64,000 bases of DNA from Vulcanimicrobiota bacterium (GTDB taxonomy: Bacteria; Vulcanimicrobiota; Vulcanimicrobiia; Eremiobacterales; Eremiobacteraceae), in the NCBI GenBank assembly GCA_013290125.1, contig JABCYQ010000001.1, positions 179,642 through 243,641 on the forward strand, given 5' to 3'. Both the position numbers and the translations under genes were made by a program. The first letter of the stretch is position 1. Each line of letters opens with the position of its first letter. This document shows positions 39,593-48,189 of the stretch, piece after piece. The notes beneath the pieces are model-generated. The model saw only the letters and a list, made by a program, of their open reading frames with translations. It was not told the origin of the DNA and made no database searches.

Positions 39593-39641
39593 TGTAGGGC
39601 GGACCTTTACGGTCCGCCGGGGCACGCGATGCTTGCCCTAC
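39593..39641. repeat. Family C plus family B palindrome
   Basis: TGTAGGGCGGACC begins immediately after the TGA stop of the HhH gene. The hairpin is GGCGGACC-TTTAC-GGTCCGCC (39599-39618 approx.), followed by GGGGCACGCGATGCTTGCCC and CTAC, a degenerate inverted family B unit. The element thus has outward TGTAGGG/CCCTAC heads at both ends. Confidence 0.8.
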
Positions 39642-39687
39642 CACGGGAATTGACGTCGGCCTGCCAGATACGTGCCACCTGCAGTGA

Positions 39688-40170
39688 ATGATCGGACGCG
39701 TATATAACCGACGCGGCATGAGATGCGCACTAGTCGTGCTCCGCGTCTTTCTCGGAGTCATCTTTGCGATCGCTGTGCGGCCGAAACTGATGGCCGGTCC
39801 GGCCTTCGCGGGAATCCTGCGCGGCTTCCTGACGAACGTCGGGCTGCAGAACGCGCATCCGTTCTATCAATCGATCATCACGAACTCGCTGCTGCCGCAT
39901 ATCGACGTCATCGCGACTCTCGTCGTTATCGCAGAGTCGTGCGTGGCCGTCGCACTGATCACGGGCACGGCGACACGCCTCGCCGGACTCGTGGCGATGT
40001 TTCTCGTCACGAACTACATGTTCACCAAGGGACTTTGGTGGTGGAATCCGTCGAGCAACGACGGCGCGGACTTCATGATTGCTCTGGCATTGGTGATCGG
40101 TGCCGCCGGACGCACGTGGGGCGTCGACGCACTTTTGGCAAAAAAATGGCCGCGGGTTCCCCTCTGGTAG
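39688..40170 (+). CDS. DoxX family membrane protein
   Basis: 160 aa, four predicted spans: ALVVLRVFLGVIFAIAV, IDVIATLVVIAESCVAVALITG, LAGLVAMFLVTNYMF and FMIALALVIGAAGRTWGVDALL. The LRVFLGVIFAIAVRPKL start and GADFMIALALVIGAAG end are characteristic of DoxX proteins. The ATG at 39718 is an alternative start nearer the first span. It probably interacts with respiratory or quinone-linked enzymes. Confidence 0.8.
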   Translation: MIGRVYNRRGMRCALVVLRVFLGVIFAIAVRPKLMAGPAFAGILRGFLTNVGLQNAHPFYQSIITNSLLPHIDVIATLVVIAESCVAVALITGTATRLAGLVAMFLVTNYMFTKGLWWWNPSSNDGADFMIALALVIGAAGRTWGVDALLAKKWPRVPLW

Positions 40171-40197
40171 CCGCGGCCGACCGTTAAACTCCGGTGT

Positions 40198-40596
40198 TCA
40201 CTTCCGCTTCTTGCGCGGCGCGGGGGCGAGCGCAGACAGCTCCCAGCGATAGCCGTCTGGATCATGGAACCAGAGACCGAGGTTCGGCGAACCCGGCGCT
40301 TCTGGTCCGATCTCATCGCCCGGATCTTCCAAGTCGACTTTCTTCCGCTTGAGTTCAGCCAGCGCGGCGCGCAACGCGGCTTTGCCACGCACATGGAACG
40401 AGATGTGGTCGATGGTCTTGGGACTTGGTTTGCCGCGCAGGAGCGCGATTGCGACCGCGTCGTTGCCGACTAAGACGCCGCCGGGAAATTCGAACTCTTT
40501 GCGGAGGTTGAGTTTCTTGGTCCAGAACTGCGCGCTGCGTTTGGGATTGCTCACGGCGATGCAGATGTGGCCGATCGTGCCGAGCGTCAACGGCAT
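40198..40596 (-). CDS. VOC (glyoxalase/bleomycin-resistance) family protein
   Basis: 132 aa. Paired beta-alpha-beta units: TIGHICIAVSNPKRSAQFWTKKL (metal ligand His10) and KTIDHISFHVRGKAALRAALAELK, ending LGLWFHDPDGYRWELSALAP, where Glu is a metal ligand. ATG start. The substrate is not predictable; candidates are small isomerase or ring-cleaving functions. Confidence 0.85.
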   Translation of the reverse strand: MPLTLGTIGHICIAVSNPKRSAQFWTKKLNLRKEFEFPGGVLVGNDAVAIALLRGKPSPKTIDHISFHVRGKAALRAALAELKRKKVDLEDPGDEIGPEAPGSPNLGLWFHDPDGYRWELSALAPAPRKKRK

Positions 40597-40619
40597 GGCA
40601 GATACCCTTTCGATAAGCG

Positions 40620-41666
40620 TTATGGGTTAGTGCGCGCCGCTTCGATGTCCGCCCGCAGTTTTTCCGGCTTCCCGCGGTACACATCGCGATCGACGATGCC
40701 GACAGCGATGCCGTCGACGATCCGGGTGACCACTGCGTTGGCGGGCGCCTTCAGCCGGACAGCCGCTGCGCGTGCGGCGACCGCGCCGTTCAGCCAATCC
40801 ACTTCCGAGCTTTGCCGGCCCGAACGCGCGTCCAGGAGCAGCGACGGCAGCTTCCCGGCTCGTGCACCTGAAACGCACCGCGCCAAGAGCATCTTCAACG
40901 CACCGCTCGGCAGAGAATGTATCGCCCAGGCGAAGAGCGGTACCGGCAAGTTGACGAGCGGCACCGGCTCGATGCCGCTTGCCTGCATGACGTCGACCGC
41001 TTCGCGCAGGCACTCGCGCTCGATGGAAAATGCCGTCGCATCTGCGTATACTTGCGCTGGCGTCATGTCGAGCGCAGCGCAGACCGCGTTTGCCGTAAGG
41101 TTCACAAGCAGTTTCGACCACTTCAGTGCGCGCCAGTCGTCGGCCACGCGCACGGTCAGACCCGAATTCGAAAATGCCGCGATCACCCAGTTGTTCGCCG
41201 CTGTGCCGAGCGGTGCGAGCGACAGGCCGCCTTTGGATGGAGCTTCGATCGTCGTCTGGTCGACGCGCTCAACCGGCACGGTCAGCGCTCCAGCGAGCAC
41301 GCGATCGGCGCCGAAACGCGATGCTAAGATCTCTTCATTGCCGAGTCCGTTTTGCACGGTGAGCAATGTCGATTGATCGCACGCGCCGATCGCGGCGATC
41401 GAAGCTGCCGCTCCCTCGGTGGAATACGCCTTGACCGCGACGATGACCAGCTCGAACGGGTCGCGCAACCGCGCATCGTCCGGAGCGGCGGCCGCGTGGA
41501 CCGCGGTCGGCCACTCGCCACCCGCGCTTCGCAGCGTGACGCCGCGCTCGTTGATGACGTCGCGCGCAGCTTCGCGCGCGAGCAAGACCGGCTCGTGACC
41601 CGCCATCGCGAGCCGTGCGGCGAAGTACTGACCGACTGCGCCGGCTCCGACGATCAGGCAGCGCAT
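40620..41666 (-). CDS. panE: 2-dehydropantoate 2-reductase (ketopantoate reductase)
   Basis: 348 aa. NADPH-binding Rossmann motif MRCLIVGAGAVGQYFAARLAMAGH, FELVIVAVKAYSTE, and the C-terminal helical substrate domain (WSKLLVNLTANAVCAALDMTP with conserved Lys and Asn). It makes pantoate for coenzyme A. The start is the ATG at 41666, 8 bp after the dut stop; the longer frame would overlap dut. Slightly longer than E. coli PanE; the TSEVDWLNGAV motif late in the chain supports the family. Confidence 0.9.
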   Translation of the reverse strand: MRCLIVGAGAVGQYFAARLAMAGHEPVLLAREAARDVINERGVTLRSAGGEWPTAVHAAAAPDDARLRDPFELVIVAVKAYSTEGAAASIAAIGACDQSTLLTVQNGLGNEEILASRFGADRVLAGALTVPVERVDQTTIEAPSKGGLSLAPLGTAANNWVIAAFSNSGLTVRVADDWRALKWSKLLVNLTANAVCAALDMTPAQVYADATAFSIERECLREAVDVMQASGIEPVPLVNLPVPLFAWAIHSLPSGALKMLLARCVSGARAGKLPSLLLDARSGRQSSEVDWLNGAVAARAAAVRLKAPANAVVTRIVDGIAVGIVDRDVYRGKPEKLRADIEAARTNP

Positions 41667-41673
41667 CCGACCG

Positions 41674-42135
41674 CTACATCCCCGTGGAGCCGAAGCCGCC
41701 GCGTGCGCGCGACGTCTCGTCGAGCTCGGTCGCGACGTCGAACGCGACGCGTTCAACGCGGGCGATGACCATCTGCGCGATGCGATCGCCGCGCCGCACC
41801 AGGTACGGCGCGCGCCCGTGGTTGATAAGGATGACGCCGACAGGACCGCGGTAGTCCGCGTCGATCGTGCCCGGTGAATTCAGACAAGTCACGCCGTGGC
41901 GCAGCGCGAGACCGCTGCGCGGCCGCACTTGCGCTTCGAGTCCTCGCGGCAATGCGATCGAGAATCCGGCGGGTACGAGCGCGCGATCGCCCGGCAGCAG
42001 CAGCAACGGTTCTTTGATTGCGGCGCAGATATCGCAGCCCGCGGCGTCGGGCGTCATGTATGCCGGCAACGGCAAGCCTTCGCCTTCGGGCAGTACGAGG
42101 ATGCGCGCCGACGCGGCCGCGTCGCCCGCGCTCAT
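41674..42135 (-). CDS. dut: dUTP diphosphatase
   Basis: 153-aa trimeric dUTPase. Motif 1 [12 protein letters not shown], motif 2 [12 protein letters not shown], motif 3 [19 protein letters not shown], motif 4 [11 protein letters not shown] and the flexible C-terminal motif 5 [11 protein letters not shown] are all present. ATG at 42135 overlaps the nrdR stop (ATGA); the frame extends 79 codons upstream but only inside nrdR. Confidence 0.96.
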   Translation of the reverse strand: MSAGDAAASARILVLPEGEGLPLPAYMTPDAAGCDICAAIKEPLLLLPGDRALVPAGFSIALPRGLEAQVRPRSGLALRHGVTCLNSPGTIDADYRGPVGVILINHGRAPYLVRRGDRIAQMVIARVERVAFDVATELDETSRARGGFGSTGM

Positions 42136-42584
42136 TCGCCGCCCGATGAGAGTTCGGCGATCTCGGCTTGGAACGAACTCAAGTCTTCGAACGATCGGTA
42201 GACCGAAGCGAAGCGGATGTACGCGACTTTGTCGAGTTTCTTTAGAGCGTCCATCAGCAATTTGCCCACGAGCGACGATGGATATTCGTTCTCGCCGCGC
42301 GCATGCAGTTCGCGCAGGACGCTCTCGGCGGTCTCTTGCATCGCCGTCTCCGACACCGGACGCTTTTCGCACGCGCGGCGCAGACCAGCGAGCAGTTTTT
42401 CGCGGCTATATGGTTCGCGCCGGCCATCTTTTTTGACGATGAAAAGACGGGCGGCTTCGATCCGCTCGTACGTGGTGAAACGATGCCGGCAGGCAAGACA
42501 TTCTCGGCGCCGTCGGATGGCGCTCTCGTCGTCGCGGCTGTCGATGACCCGCGTCTCGCCGACGCGGCATAGCGGGCAGAGCAT
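42132..42584 (-). CDS. nrdR: Transcriptional repressor NrdR
   Basis: 150 aa. An N-terminal zinc ribbon (CPLC and CLAC pairs in [19 protein letters not shown] and [19 protein letters not shown]) is followed by an ATP-cone ([30 protein letters not shown]). It represses ribonucleotide reductase genes in response to dATP/ATP. Coupled to dut, which lowers dUTP, a sensible nucleotide-pool pairing. Confidence 0.96.
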   Translation of the reverse strand: MLCPLCRVGETRVIDSRDDESAIRRRRECLACRHRFTTYERIEAARLFIVKKDGRREPYSREKLLAGLRRACEKRPVSETAMQETAESVLRELHARGENEYPSSLVGKLLMDALKKLDKVAYIRFASVYRSFEDLSSFQAEIAELSSGGE

Positions 42585-42628
42585 GGACTAGCGCGCGGCC
42601 GAGGGCCGAGCACGGCCAGTCGTCGAGG

Positions 42629-42775
42629 TTACGAAGATGCGCCGATCTTGAAGAGTTTGGTGGAACAGTCGGGGCACGATCCTTGGACGGCCGGGCGGCC
42701 GTTCTTCATCGTGACTTGCGTGGGATTTTTGATCTCTTTTTTGGCTTTGCATTTCACGCAGTACGCTTCGGGCAT
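42629..42775 (-). CDS. Small zinc-ribbon protein (DUF5679-like)
   Basis: 48 aa. It reads MPEAYCVKCKAKKEI, then KNPTQVTMKNGRPAVQG, then SCPDCSTKLFKI. CxxC pairs at Cys6/Cys9 and Cys34/Cys37 form a zinc ribbon. ATG at 42775 is preceded by AAAGGAG at 7 nt. Such proteins are common as stand-alone small ribbons in Terrabacteria; their role is unknown, with nucleic-acid binding likely. It lies 44 bp after nrdR on the same strand order and is divergent from the HAD gene. Confidence 0.85.
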   Translation of the reverse strand: MPEAYCVKCKAKKEIKNPTQVTMKNGRPAVQGSCPDCSTKLFKIGASS

Positions 42776-42810
42776 CGAGTTGCTCCTTTGCACGCGCTAC
42801 GGACCCGTTG

Positions 42811-43557
42811 ATGAGGGGACCACCCCACGCCGCTGCGAACAAATGGGACGTGGAGAAACGGGACGTGCGCGCAGTCTTCTTCGACGCGGGCTACACGCTC
42901 CTCTGTATGGAGCCCGATCAGGAGACGTTGTTTTTGCAGACGTGTAAGCGGATCGATGTAGCAATAGATATTAGCAGATTGACGGCAGCCGTCAAACGCG
43001 CGAATACAATGCTTGGGCCAAAACCCGCAAACGCAGTGGCGGTACCGTTTTCCCAAGATTCCGTCGACACGTTTTGGATCGCGTACCATCGCGAATTGCT
43101 CGTCGGTTGCGCGTCCGACCCCGGCGCCGCCGATCGAGCTGAAGACGTCTATAGAATGTTCACTGCGGCTTTGGACTGGCGCGTCTACGACGACGTTAGG
43201 GGTTTGTTGAGGTCGCTGCGCACGCGCGGACTCATGCTCGGCGTCATCTCGAATTGGACCGGCGACCTCGACGAAGTCTTGCATCGCGTCGCGCTGCGCG
43301 AGCATTTCGATTTCGTCCTCGACTCTGCGCACATCGGATTTGAAAAACCGCATCCCGACATTTTCGCGGAGGCGCTGCGCCGCGCGGGTTGCGCACCGCA
43401 CAACGCATTGCATGTCGGCGACTCGCCCGAACACGATGTGGACGGCGCGCTCGCGAGTGGTCTGCACGCCGTGCTGCTCGATCGTCACGACCGCCACCAA
43501 TCCTTCACCCGCTCACCCCGCGTCCGCTCCCTCGCGGACCTACTGCAGCTCATGTAG
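42811..43557 (+). CDS. HAD-superfamily hydrolase
   Basis: 248 aa from ATG 42811; GTG codons at 42850 and 42865 are alternatives closer to the domain. Motif I AVFFDAGYTLL (the second catalytic Asp is replaced by Gly-Tyr: DAGYT), motif II LGVISNWTG, motif III Lys in GFEKPHPDIF, motif IV HVGDSPEHDVDGA. The DAGxT form occurs in the haloacid-dehalogenase-like/YjjG-type branch. Its stop codon TAG is part of a GTAGGGC repeat element. Confidence 0.85.
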   Translation: MRGPPHAAANKWDVEKRDVRAVFFDAGYTLLCMEPDQETLFLQTCKRIDVAIDISRLTAAVKRANTMLGPKPANAVAVPFSQDSVDTFWIAYHRELLVGCASDPGAADRAEDVYRMFTAALDWRVYDDVRGLLRSLRTRGLMLGVISNWTGDLDEVLHRVALREHFDFVLDSAHIGFEKPHPDIFAEALRRAGCAPHNALHVGDSPEHDVDGALASGLHAVLLDRHDRHQSFTRSPRVRSLADLLQLM

Positions 43558-43658
43558 GGCGGATCTTCATGGTCCGCCTCGCCAATGAAGGGGCCGACTT
43601 TATGTCGGCCCGCCTCGTTCCTTCGTCGTTCCCGTAGTAGGGCAAGCATCGCTTGCCC
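43553..43658. repeat. Cluster of family C, A and B palindromes
   Basis: In 106 bp: TGTAGGGCGGATC-TTCAT-GGTCCGCC (43553-43578, family C), a single family A hairpin TGAAGGGGCCGACTTTATG through CGGCCC (43586-43611) and an exact family B unit CGTAGTA + GGGCAAGC-ATC-GCTTGCCC (43633-43658), followed by TTTTT. The first element supplies the HAD stop codon. The last has terminator form, but points into dprA. Confidence 0.85.
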
Positions 43659-43688
43659 GGTTTTTGTCGTCGCGTGACACCGTTCGTC

Positions 43689-44798
43689 ATGACCGACGAT
43701 TTCGAACTCGGCTGGCTGCTCGCCGTCGCGGGAGCTGCCGTGTGGGCACCGCGACCGATCGCCGCATGGATCGCGGCTCTCGGAAGCCCTTGCGCAATCA
43801 TCGCGCACGTCAAGTCTGGCGAGCCGGCTCCTGATGGCGTCGAGCCGCTGCCGCGAGAAGCGACAAGTCGACTTGCCGCTCTAGACGACGAAGCTGCGCA
43901 ATCAGCGCTCGAAGCGGCGCGAGCGATCGGCGCGCAAATCCTCACACGCGATGACGCGGCATATCCGTCACGCCTGCGCGAGATGTGCGACGCTCCACTA
44001 GTACTCTATTGTCTCGGCGATCCCAAAGCTGCCGAAGGGCGCGCCATCGCGATCGTCGGAAGCCGCGCCGCAACACAATACGGCCGCTCAGTCGCCGCTC
44101 AATTCGCGCGCGAAGGCGTCGGCTACGGAGCCACGATCATCTCGGGTCTGGCTCGAGGCGTGGACGCGGCCGCTCACACGAGCGCGGTCGAATGCGGTGG
44201 TAAGACGATCGCCGTCATCGGCTCCGGCATTAGCGCGCTCTATCCAGAGTATCATTCGTTGCTCGCCGATGACATCGTGGCGGCAGGCGGCGCCGTGTTC
44301 TCAGAGTTCCCGCCAAAGATGAAAGCGCGCGCGTTTCATTTCCCGATGCGCAACCGAATCGTGGCGGCACTCGCCGATGCGACGATCGTCACTGAAGCCG
44401 CGAGCCGCAGTGGCGCGCTCATCACTGCGCGGCTCGCCGACGAGTTCGGGCGACGCGTCTTCGCCGTGCCCGGCGACATCGACCGGCCGACGAGCGCGGG
44501 GACCAACGCGCTCATCAAAGACGGCGTGATGGCTGCGACGAGCATGGCCGATGTCGCGGAAGCTCTCGGATGGAGCAGACAGACTCAAGCCGACGCGGCT
44601 CCGACCGATGCACTCGTCGCGATCATGCAGACGCGGCCGTTCGACGTCGACGAGTTGGCCGAGGTCACGGGTCTCCACGTGGCCGAGCTTGCGGCGCGGC
44701 TCACGCTGCTCGAACTTCGCGGCGACATCGAGCGCCGCTCCGGGAGCACGTATTCAGCGGTGACCCGGCGCCGGCCGAAGAACAGCGCACAAACATGA
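43689..44798 (+). CDS. dprA: DNA-processing protein DprA
   Basis: 369 aa. The Rossmann-like DprA core: IAIVGSRAATQYGRSVAAQFA, TIISGLARGVDAAAHTSAVECGGKTIAVIGSG, NRIVAALADATIVTEAASRSGALITARLA and FAVPGDIDRPTSAGTNALIKDG. A C-terminal winged helix (about 300-360, AIMQTRPFDVDELAEVTGL) follows. DprA loads RecA onto incoming single-stranded DNA in transformation. ATG at 43689; coupled to rlmH by ATGA. Confidence 0.94.
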   Translation: MTDDFELGWLLAVAGAAVWAPRPIAAWIAALGSPCAIIAHVKSGEPAPDGVEPLPREATSRLAALDDEAAQSALEAARAIGAQILTRDDAAYPSRLREMCDAPLVLYCLGDPKAAEGRAIAIVGSRAATQYGRSVAAQFAREGVGYGATIISGLARGVDAAAHTSAVECGGKTIAVIGSGISALYPEYHSLLADDIVAAGGAVFSEFPPKMKARAFHFPMRNRIVAALADATIVTEAASRSGALITARLADEFGRRVFAVPGDIDRPTSAGTNALIKDGVMAATSMADVAEALGWSRQTQADAAPTDALVAIMQTRPFDVDELAEVTGLHVAELAARLTLLELRGDIERRSGSTYSAVTRRRPKNSAQT

Positions 44799-45235
44799 AC
44801 CTGGATGTCATCGCAGTCGGCAAGATCCGAGAATCATACGTGCGCGAAGGCTGTGGACTCTATGTCACGCGCCTCGCGCCGCTGCTTCCGGTGCGCGTTG
44901 TCGAAGTCAAGGCGTCAACGATAGCAGAGGAAGGCACCGCGCTTCTGAAACGGTGCGCGCAGGATTCCGTCATCTGGGCGCTCGATCGCGGCGGACGCGA
45001 GCTCGAATCCGAAGCGGTGGCGCGCCGCCTGCGATCGATCGAAAGATCGGGATCGCGCCGCTTTGCGCTCGTCATCGGCGGGGCGGATGGTCTCGACCAA
45101 GCCGTGATCGCGCGCGCCGACTTCGTCTGGTCACTCTCGCAATTGACCTTGCTCCATGAGATGGCGCGACTTGTCGTGCTCGAACAGTTATACCGCGCCG
45201 TGAAGATCAATCGCGGCGAGCCCTACCACCGCTAG
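44795..45235 (+). CDS. rlmH: 23S rRNA (pseudouridine-1915-N3)-methyltransferase RlmH
   Basis: 146 aa, SPOUT fold. MNLDVIAVGKIRESYVREGCGLY, VIWALDRGGRELESEAVARRL, FALVIGGADGLDQAVIARADF (knot/SAM site) and SQLTLLHEMARLVVLEQLYRA, ending KINRGEPYHR. ATG at 44795 overlaps the dprA TGA. Confidence 0.95.
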   Translation: MNLDVIAVGKIRESYVREGCGLYVTRLAPLLPVRVVEVKASTIAEEGTALLKRCAQDSVIWALDRGGRELESEAVARRLRSIERSGSRRFALVIGGADGLDQAVIARADFVWSLSQLTLLHEMARLVVLEQLYRAVKINRGEPYHR

Positions 45236-45279
45236 AGCCGAAGCGAGGGGCTTGCGGTATCGCACGCCAACTACAGTAT

Positions 45280-46974
45280 ATGCGCAGCCGCCATCTCGCG
45301 AAACTCGCCGACATCGAACGTGGTCTTGCCGCGCGCGTCGCCGCGGTTGGCGCAGCCTTCGGCGCGGATCACGCGCCGCTGCCGCCCGTCTCGCTCGGCC
45401 CAACGCGCGATCCGGCGCATGGCGACTACGCCACCGCCGTCGCGCTCGCCGCCGCCAAGGCGTGGAAGCGCAACCCGATGGAGATCGCTGAAGCGATCGC
45501 GCGCGACGGGGCAAAAGATCTCCCCGATATCGAGCGCCTGGAGCCGGCGAAGCCCGGTTTCCTCAACCTGCGCATGTCGCCCGACTACTTCCGCGACATC
45601 GTTCGCGACGCGCTGGAGCGCGGCGACGATTTCGGCGCTTCGGATGCGCTCGCAGACTACGGTCCGCTGCTCATCGAATTCACGTCGGCAAATCCCACCG
45701 GTCCGCTCAACGTTGTGCAAGGCCGCTCCGGATCACTCGGCTCAACGCTCGTCGCGCTCTTCCGGCGCTCGGGCACGAAGACCGAATCTGAAACCTACGT
45801 CAACGATGCCGGCAACCAACTCGACATTCTGGCAGAATCGTTGTACGCCCGCTACGCGACGCTCTGCGGCGTCGACACGCCGCTGCCGGAAGAAGGCTAC
45901 GAAGGCGAATTTCTCATCGATATCGCGCTCGCGCTCAAGCAGCGCGACGGCGACCGTTGGCTGCGAGCAAATCTTGACGAAAGGGTCAAGGTGCTCGGCA
46001 AGTTCGCGCGCGACATCATCGTCGAAGGCCAACGCCAGGACATGGAGCGCTTCGGCGTCCACTTCGACCACTGGACGTCTGAGGCGGCGCTGCACGACGC
46101 CGGCGAGATCGATTCGGTTCTCAAGGAACTGACGGCAAGCGGTCACGCCTACGAAAAAGATGGCGCGTTGTTCCTGCGGACCACGGACTTCAATGACGAG
46201 AAAGATCGCGTGCTTCGGCGCAGCGACGGTCGGCCGACGTATCTCGCGGCTGACGCAGCCTACCACCGCGACAAACTGCGCCGCGGCAATCGCCGTTTGA
46301 TCAACGTGCTTGGGCCAGACCATCACGGCTACATCGCACGGCTCAACGCGCTCGTAGCGGCGCTGGGCTATCCGGGATCGCTTGAAGTGCTCCTGGCGCA
46401 ATATGTCACGCTCAAACGCGGCGCCGAAGTCGTCAAGATGAGCAAGCGCGCCGGCAACTTCGTCACGCTCGCCGAAGTTATGGATGAAGTCGGCGTGGAC
46501 GCAGCTCGGTTCTTCTTCATCAACCGGGCGCCGGAATCGCACCTCGTCTTCGATCTCGAACTTGCGCTGGAGCAGTCCACGAAGAATCCGGTCTATTACG
46601 TGCAGTACGGCCACGCGCGCATCGCTTCGATTCTGCGCAAGGCGGATTCCGATCAGCATCGCAGCGCGTTTGAGCGTGCCGGACGCGGCGCGGATTTGGC
46701 GGGGCTGAATCACCCCGCGGAATTTGCGTTGATCTCGCGTATCGCCGATTTCGAACGCACGGTCGTGGACGCCGCGAAAGCGCGCGCGCCCCACAGGCTA
46801 GCAGAATATGCGCGCGATCTCGCCACAGGCTTCCACGCTTTTTACACTGATTGCATCGTGCTGAGCGACAACCCGACAACGACGAGCGCGCGGCTCTCGC
46901 TCTGCATCGTCGCGAAGACGACGATCGCATCCGCATTGAAATTGCTCGGAGTTTCAGCGCCGGACCAGATGTAA
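45280..46974 (+). CDS. argS: Arginyl-tRNA synthetase
   Basis: 564 aa class I synthetase. N-terminal Add-1 domain (HGDYATAVALAAAKAWKRNP), catalytic FTSANPTGPLNVVQGRSGSLG, YVNDAGNQLDILAESL, KMSKR in EVVKMSKRAGNF, and the anticodon-binding DALR domain (NPVYYVQYGHARIASIL). The HIGH-equivalent motif (usually HVGH) reads NVVQ at 144-147, losing both histidines. Such degeneration occurs in some bacterial ArgRS lineages. ATG start. Confidence 0.95.
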   Translation: MRSRHLAKLADIERGLAARVAAVGAAFGADHAPLPPVSLGPTRDPAHGDYATAVALAAAKAWKRNPMEIAEAIARDGAKDLPDIERLEPAKPGFLNLRMSPDYFRDIVRDALERGDDFGASDALADYGPLLIEFTSANPTGPLNVVQGRSGSLGSTLVALFRRSGTKTESETYVNDAGNQLDILAESLYARYATLCGVDTPLPEEGYEGEFLIDIALALKQRDGDRWLRANLDERVKVLGKFARDIIVEGQRQDMERFGVHFDHWTSEAALHDAGEIDSVLKELTASGHAYEKDGALFLRTTDFNDEKDRVLRRSDGRPTYLAADAAYHRDKLRRGNRRLINVLGPDHHGYIARLNALVAALGYPGSLEVLLAQYVTLKRGAEVVKMSKRAGNFVTLAEVMDEVGVDAARFFFINRAPESHLVFDLELALEQSTKNPVYYVQYGHARIASILRKADSDQHRSAFERAGRGADLAGLNHPAEFALISRIADFERTVVDAAKARAPHRLAEYARDLATGFHAFYTDCIVLSDNPTTTSARLSLCIVAKTTIASALKLLGVSAPDQM

Positions 46975-47006
46975 GTGGAGCTTCAGAGCGGACCAAAGGG
47001 CCAGGC

Positions 47007-47087
47007 TGAAGGGGCCGACTTTATGTCGGCCCTGGCAAACGAAACGTGGGCCGACATAAAGTCGGCCTCTTCGGTCAGCCCCTTCAG
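47007..47087. repeat. Family A palindromic doublet
   Basis: TGAAGGGGCCGACTTTATG opens hairpin 1, the spacer is TGGCAAACGAAACGT (15 nt) and hairpin 2 is GGGCCGACATAAAGTCGGCC. The closing arm is partly diverged (TCTTCGGTCAG before CCCCTTCAG). Orientation is opposite to the copies at 3.05 and 16.2 kb. It sits between convergent argS and the PerM gene. Confidence 0.87.
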
Positions 47088-47103
47088 GCGAGCGGCGAAA
47101 GAA

Positions 47104-48189
47104 TCAGGCGGTTGTTTCGGGGACGCCAGTGATCCAGGGATGGATCCACAGATTCCACGCGATCTTGATCAGCGCGGCTGCCGGAATCGCTAGCACGAGG
47201 CCCCACACGCCGAACAGTTCGCCGCCAGCGAAGATCGCGAAGATCACGGCCATCGGCGAAACGCCGACGCTCTCGCCCATCACCTTCGGGACCAAGATGA
47301 TGTCCGCGATCTTCGATATGATCGCGATCGTGGCCGCCGTGATGATCGCCATCGTCCAGCCTTGCAGCGAGCCGAGCATCACGCCGAGCGCGATCGCCAC
47401 GATCAGACCGAGGAACGGCAGCGCATAGAGCACGCCCGTCAACACGCCGAGCAAAAGCGCATATTGCGAGCCTGCGATCGTCAGGACGATCCACGTCGTG
47501 ATGCCGACGAATAGGCACAAGACGATCTGACCGAACACGAAGCCGCCGACCACTCGCGAGATCTCGCGCGCGATGTCCGCCGCTGACGCTCTGTGGCGTC
47601 CTGGGAACAGACTATAGATCGACTCCCGTATCTCATCGCTGTGCGTTAAGAAGAAGAACGAAAGCACGACCGCGGTCACGCCGACGACGATGCCGCTCGC
47701 AAGGCCCAACAAAGCATTGCCGGCGCGCGAGACGATATTGTTGATGCCCGCCGTGAGTTGCGCGAGCAGATTGGTCTCGATCCCCTGCAATTGCGCCGGA
47801 AGAGCCCGATTGCCGAGATGCGCGGCGACCCACGTCTGAGCGGAGTTAGCCGCGCCTTGCAGCGCCGTGGTCAAGTCACCGCTGCTTGCAAAAAACGTCT
47901 GCAACTGCGCGACCGTGTCCGGCACGACCACAAAGAAGAGCGCGAGCACCGCAAGCGTCAACACGATGTAGACCACGGCGACGGCGGCAACGCGTGGGAT
48001 GCGCGTGCTCAGACGCCTAACGATCGGATTGATGCCGTACGCGATGAGCGTGGCGACGATGAACACTTCGACCGTCAGCGGGATGCGCGACAGCGCATAC
48101 AGCACGAGTGCGGCCAACGCGATGACACCCGCTGCGCGCCACGCGCGCGGCCAGTTCGGCGACGATGCTGAGGAAGCGGCCGAACTCAC
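47104..48189 (-). CDS. AI-2E/PerM family membrane transporter
   Basis: 361 aa with about eight spans. Family blocks: VEVFIVATLIAYGINPIVRRLSTR, a soluble middle region (100-165), VGGFVFGQIVLCLFVGITTWIVLTIAG, YALPFLGLIVAIALGVML, and ILVPKVMGESVGVSPMAVIFAIFAGGELFGVWGLVLAIPAAAL. GTG start overlaps the GNAT stop (GTGA). Members export small molecules or ions; which applies here is unknown. Confidence 0.9.
   Translation of the reverse strand: MSSAASSASSPNWPRAWRAAGVIALAALVLYALSRIPLTVEVFIVATLIAYGINPIVRRLSTRIPRVAAVAVVYIVLTLAVLALFFVVVPDTVAQLQTFFASSGDLTTALQGAANSAQTWVAAHLGNRALPAQLQGIETNLLAQLTAGINNIVSRAGNALLGLASGIVVGVTAVVLSFFFLTHSDEIRESIYSLFPGRHRASAADIAREISRVVGGFVFGQIVLCLFVGITTWIVLTIAGSQYALLLGVLTGVLYALPFLGLIVAIALGVMLGSLQGWTMAIITAATIAIISKIADIILVPKVMGESVGVSPMAVIFAIFAGGELFGVWGLVLAIPAAALIKIAWNLWIHPWITGVPETTA

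Noticed and set aside
45742..46794. 350-codon minus-strand open frame
   Set aside because: Antisense shadow of argS.
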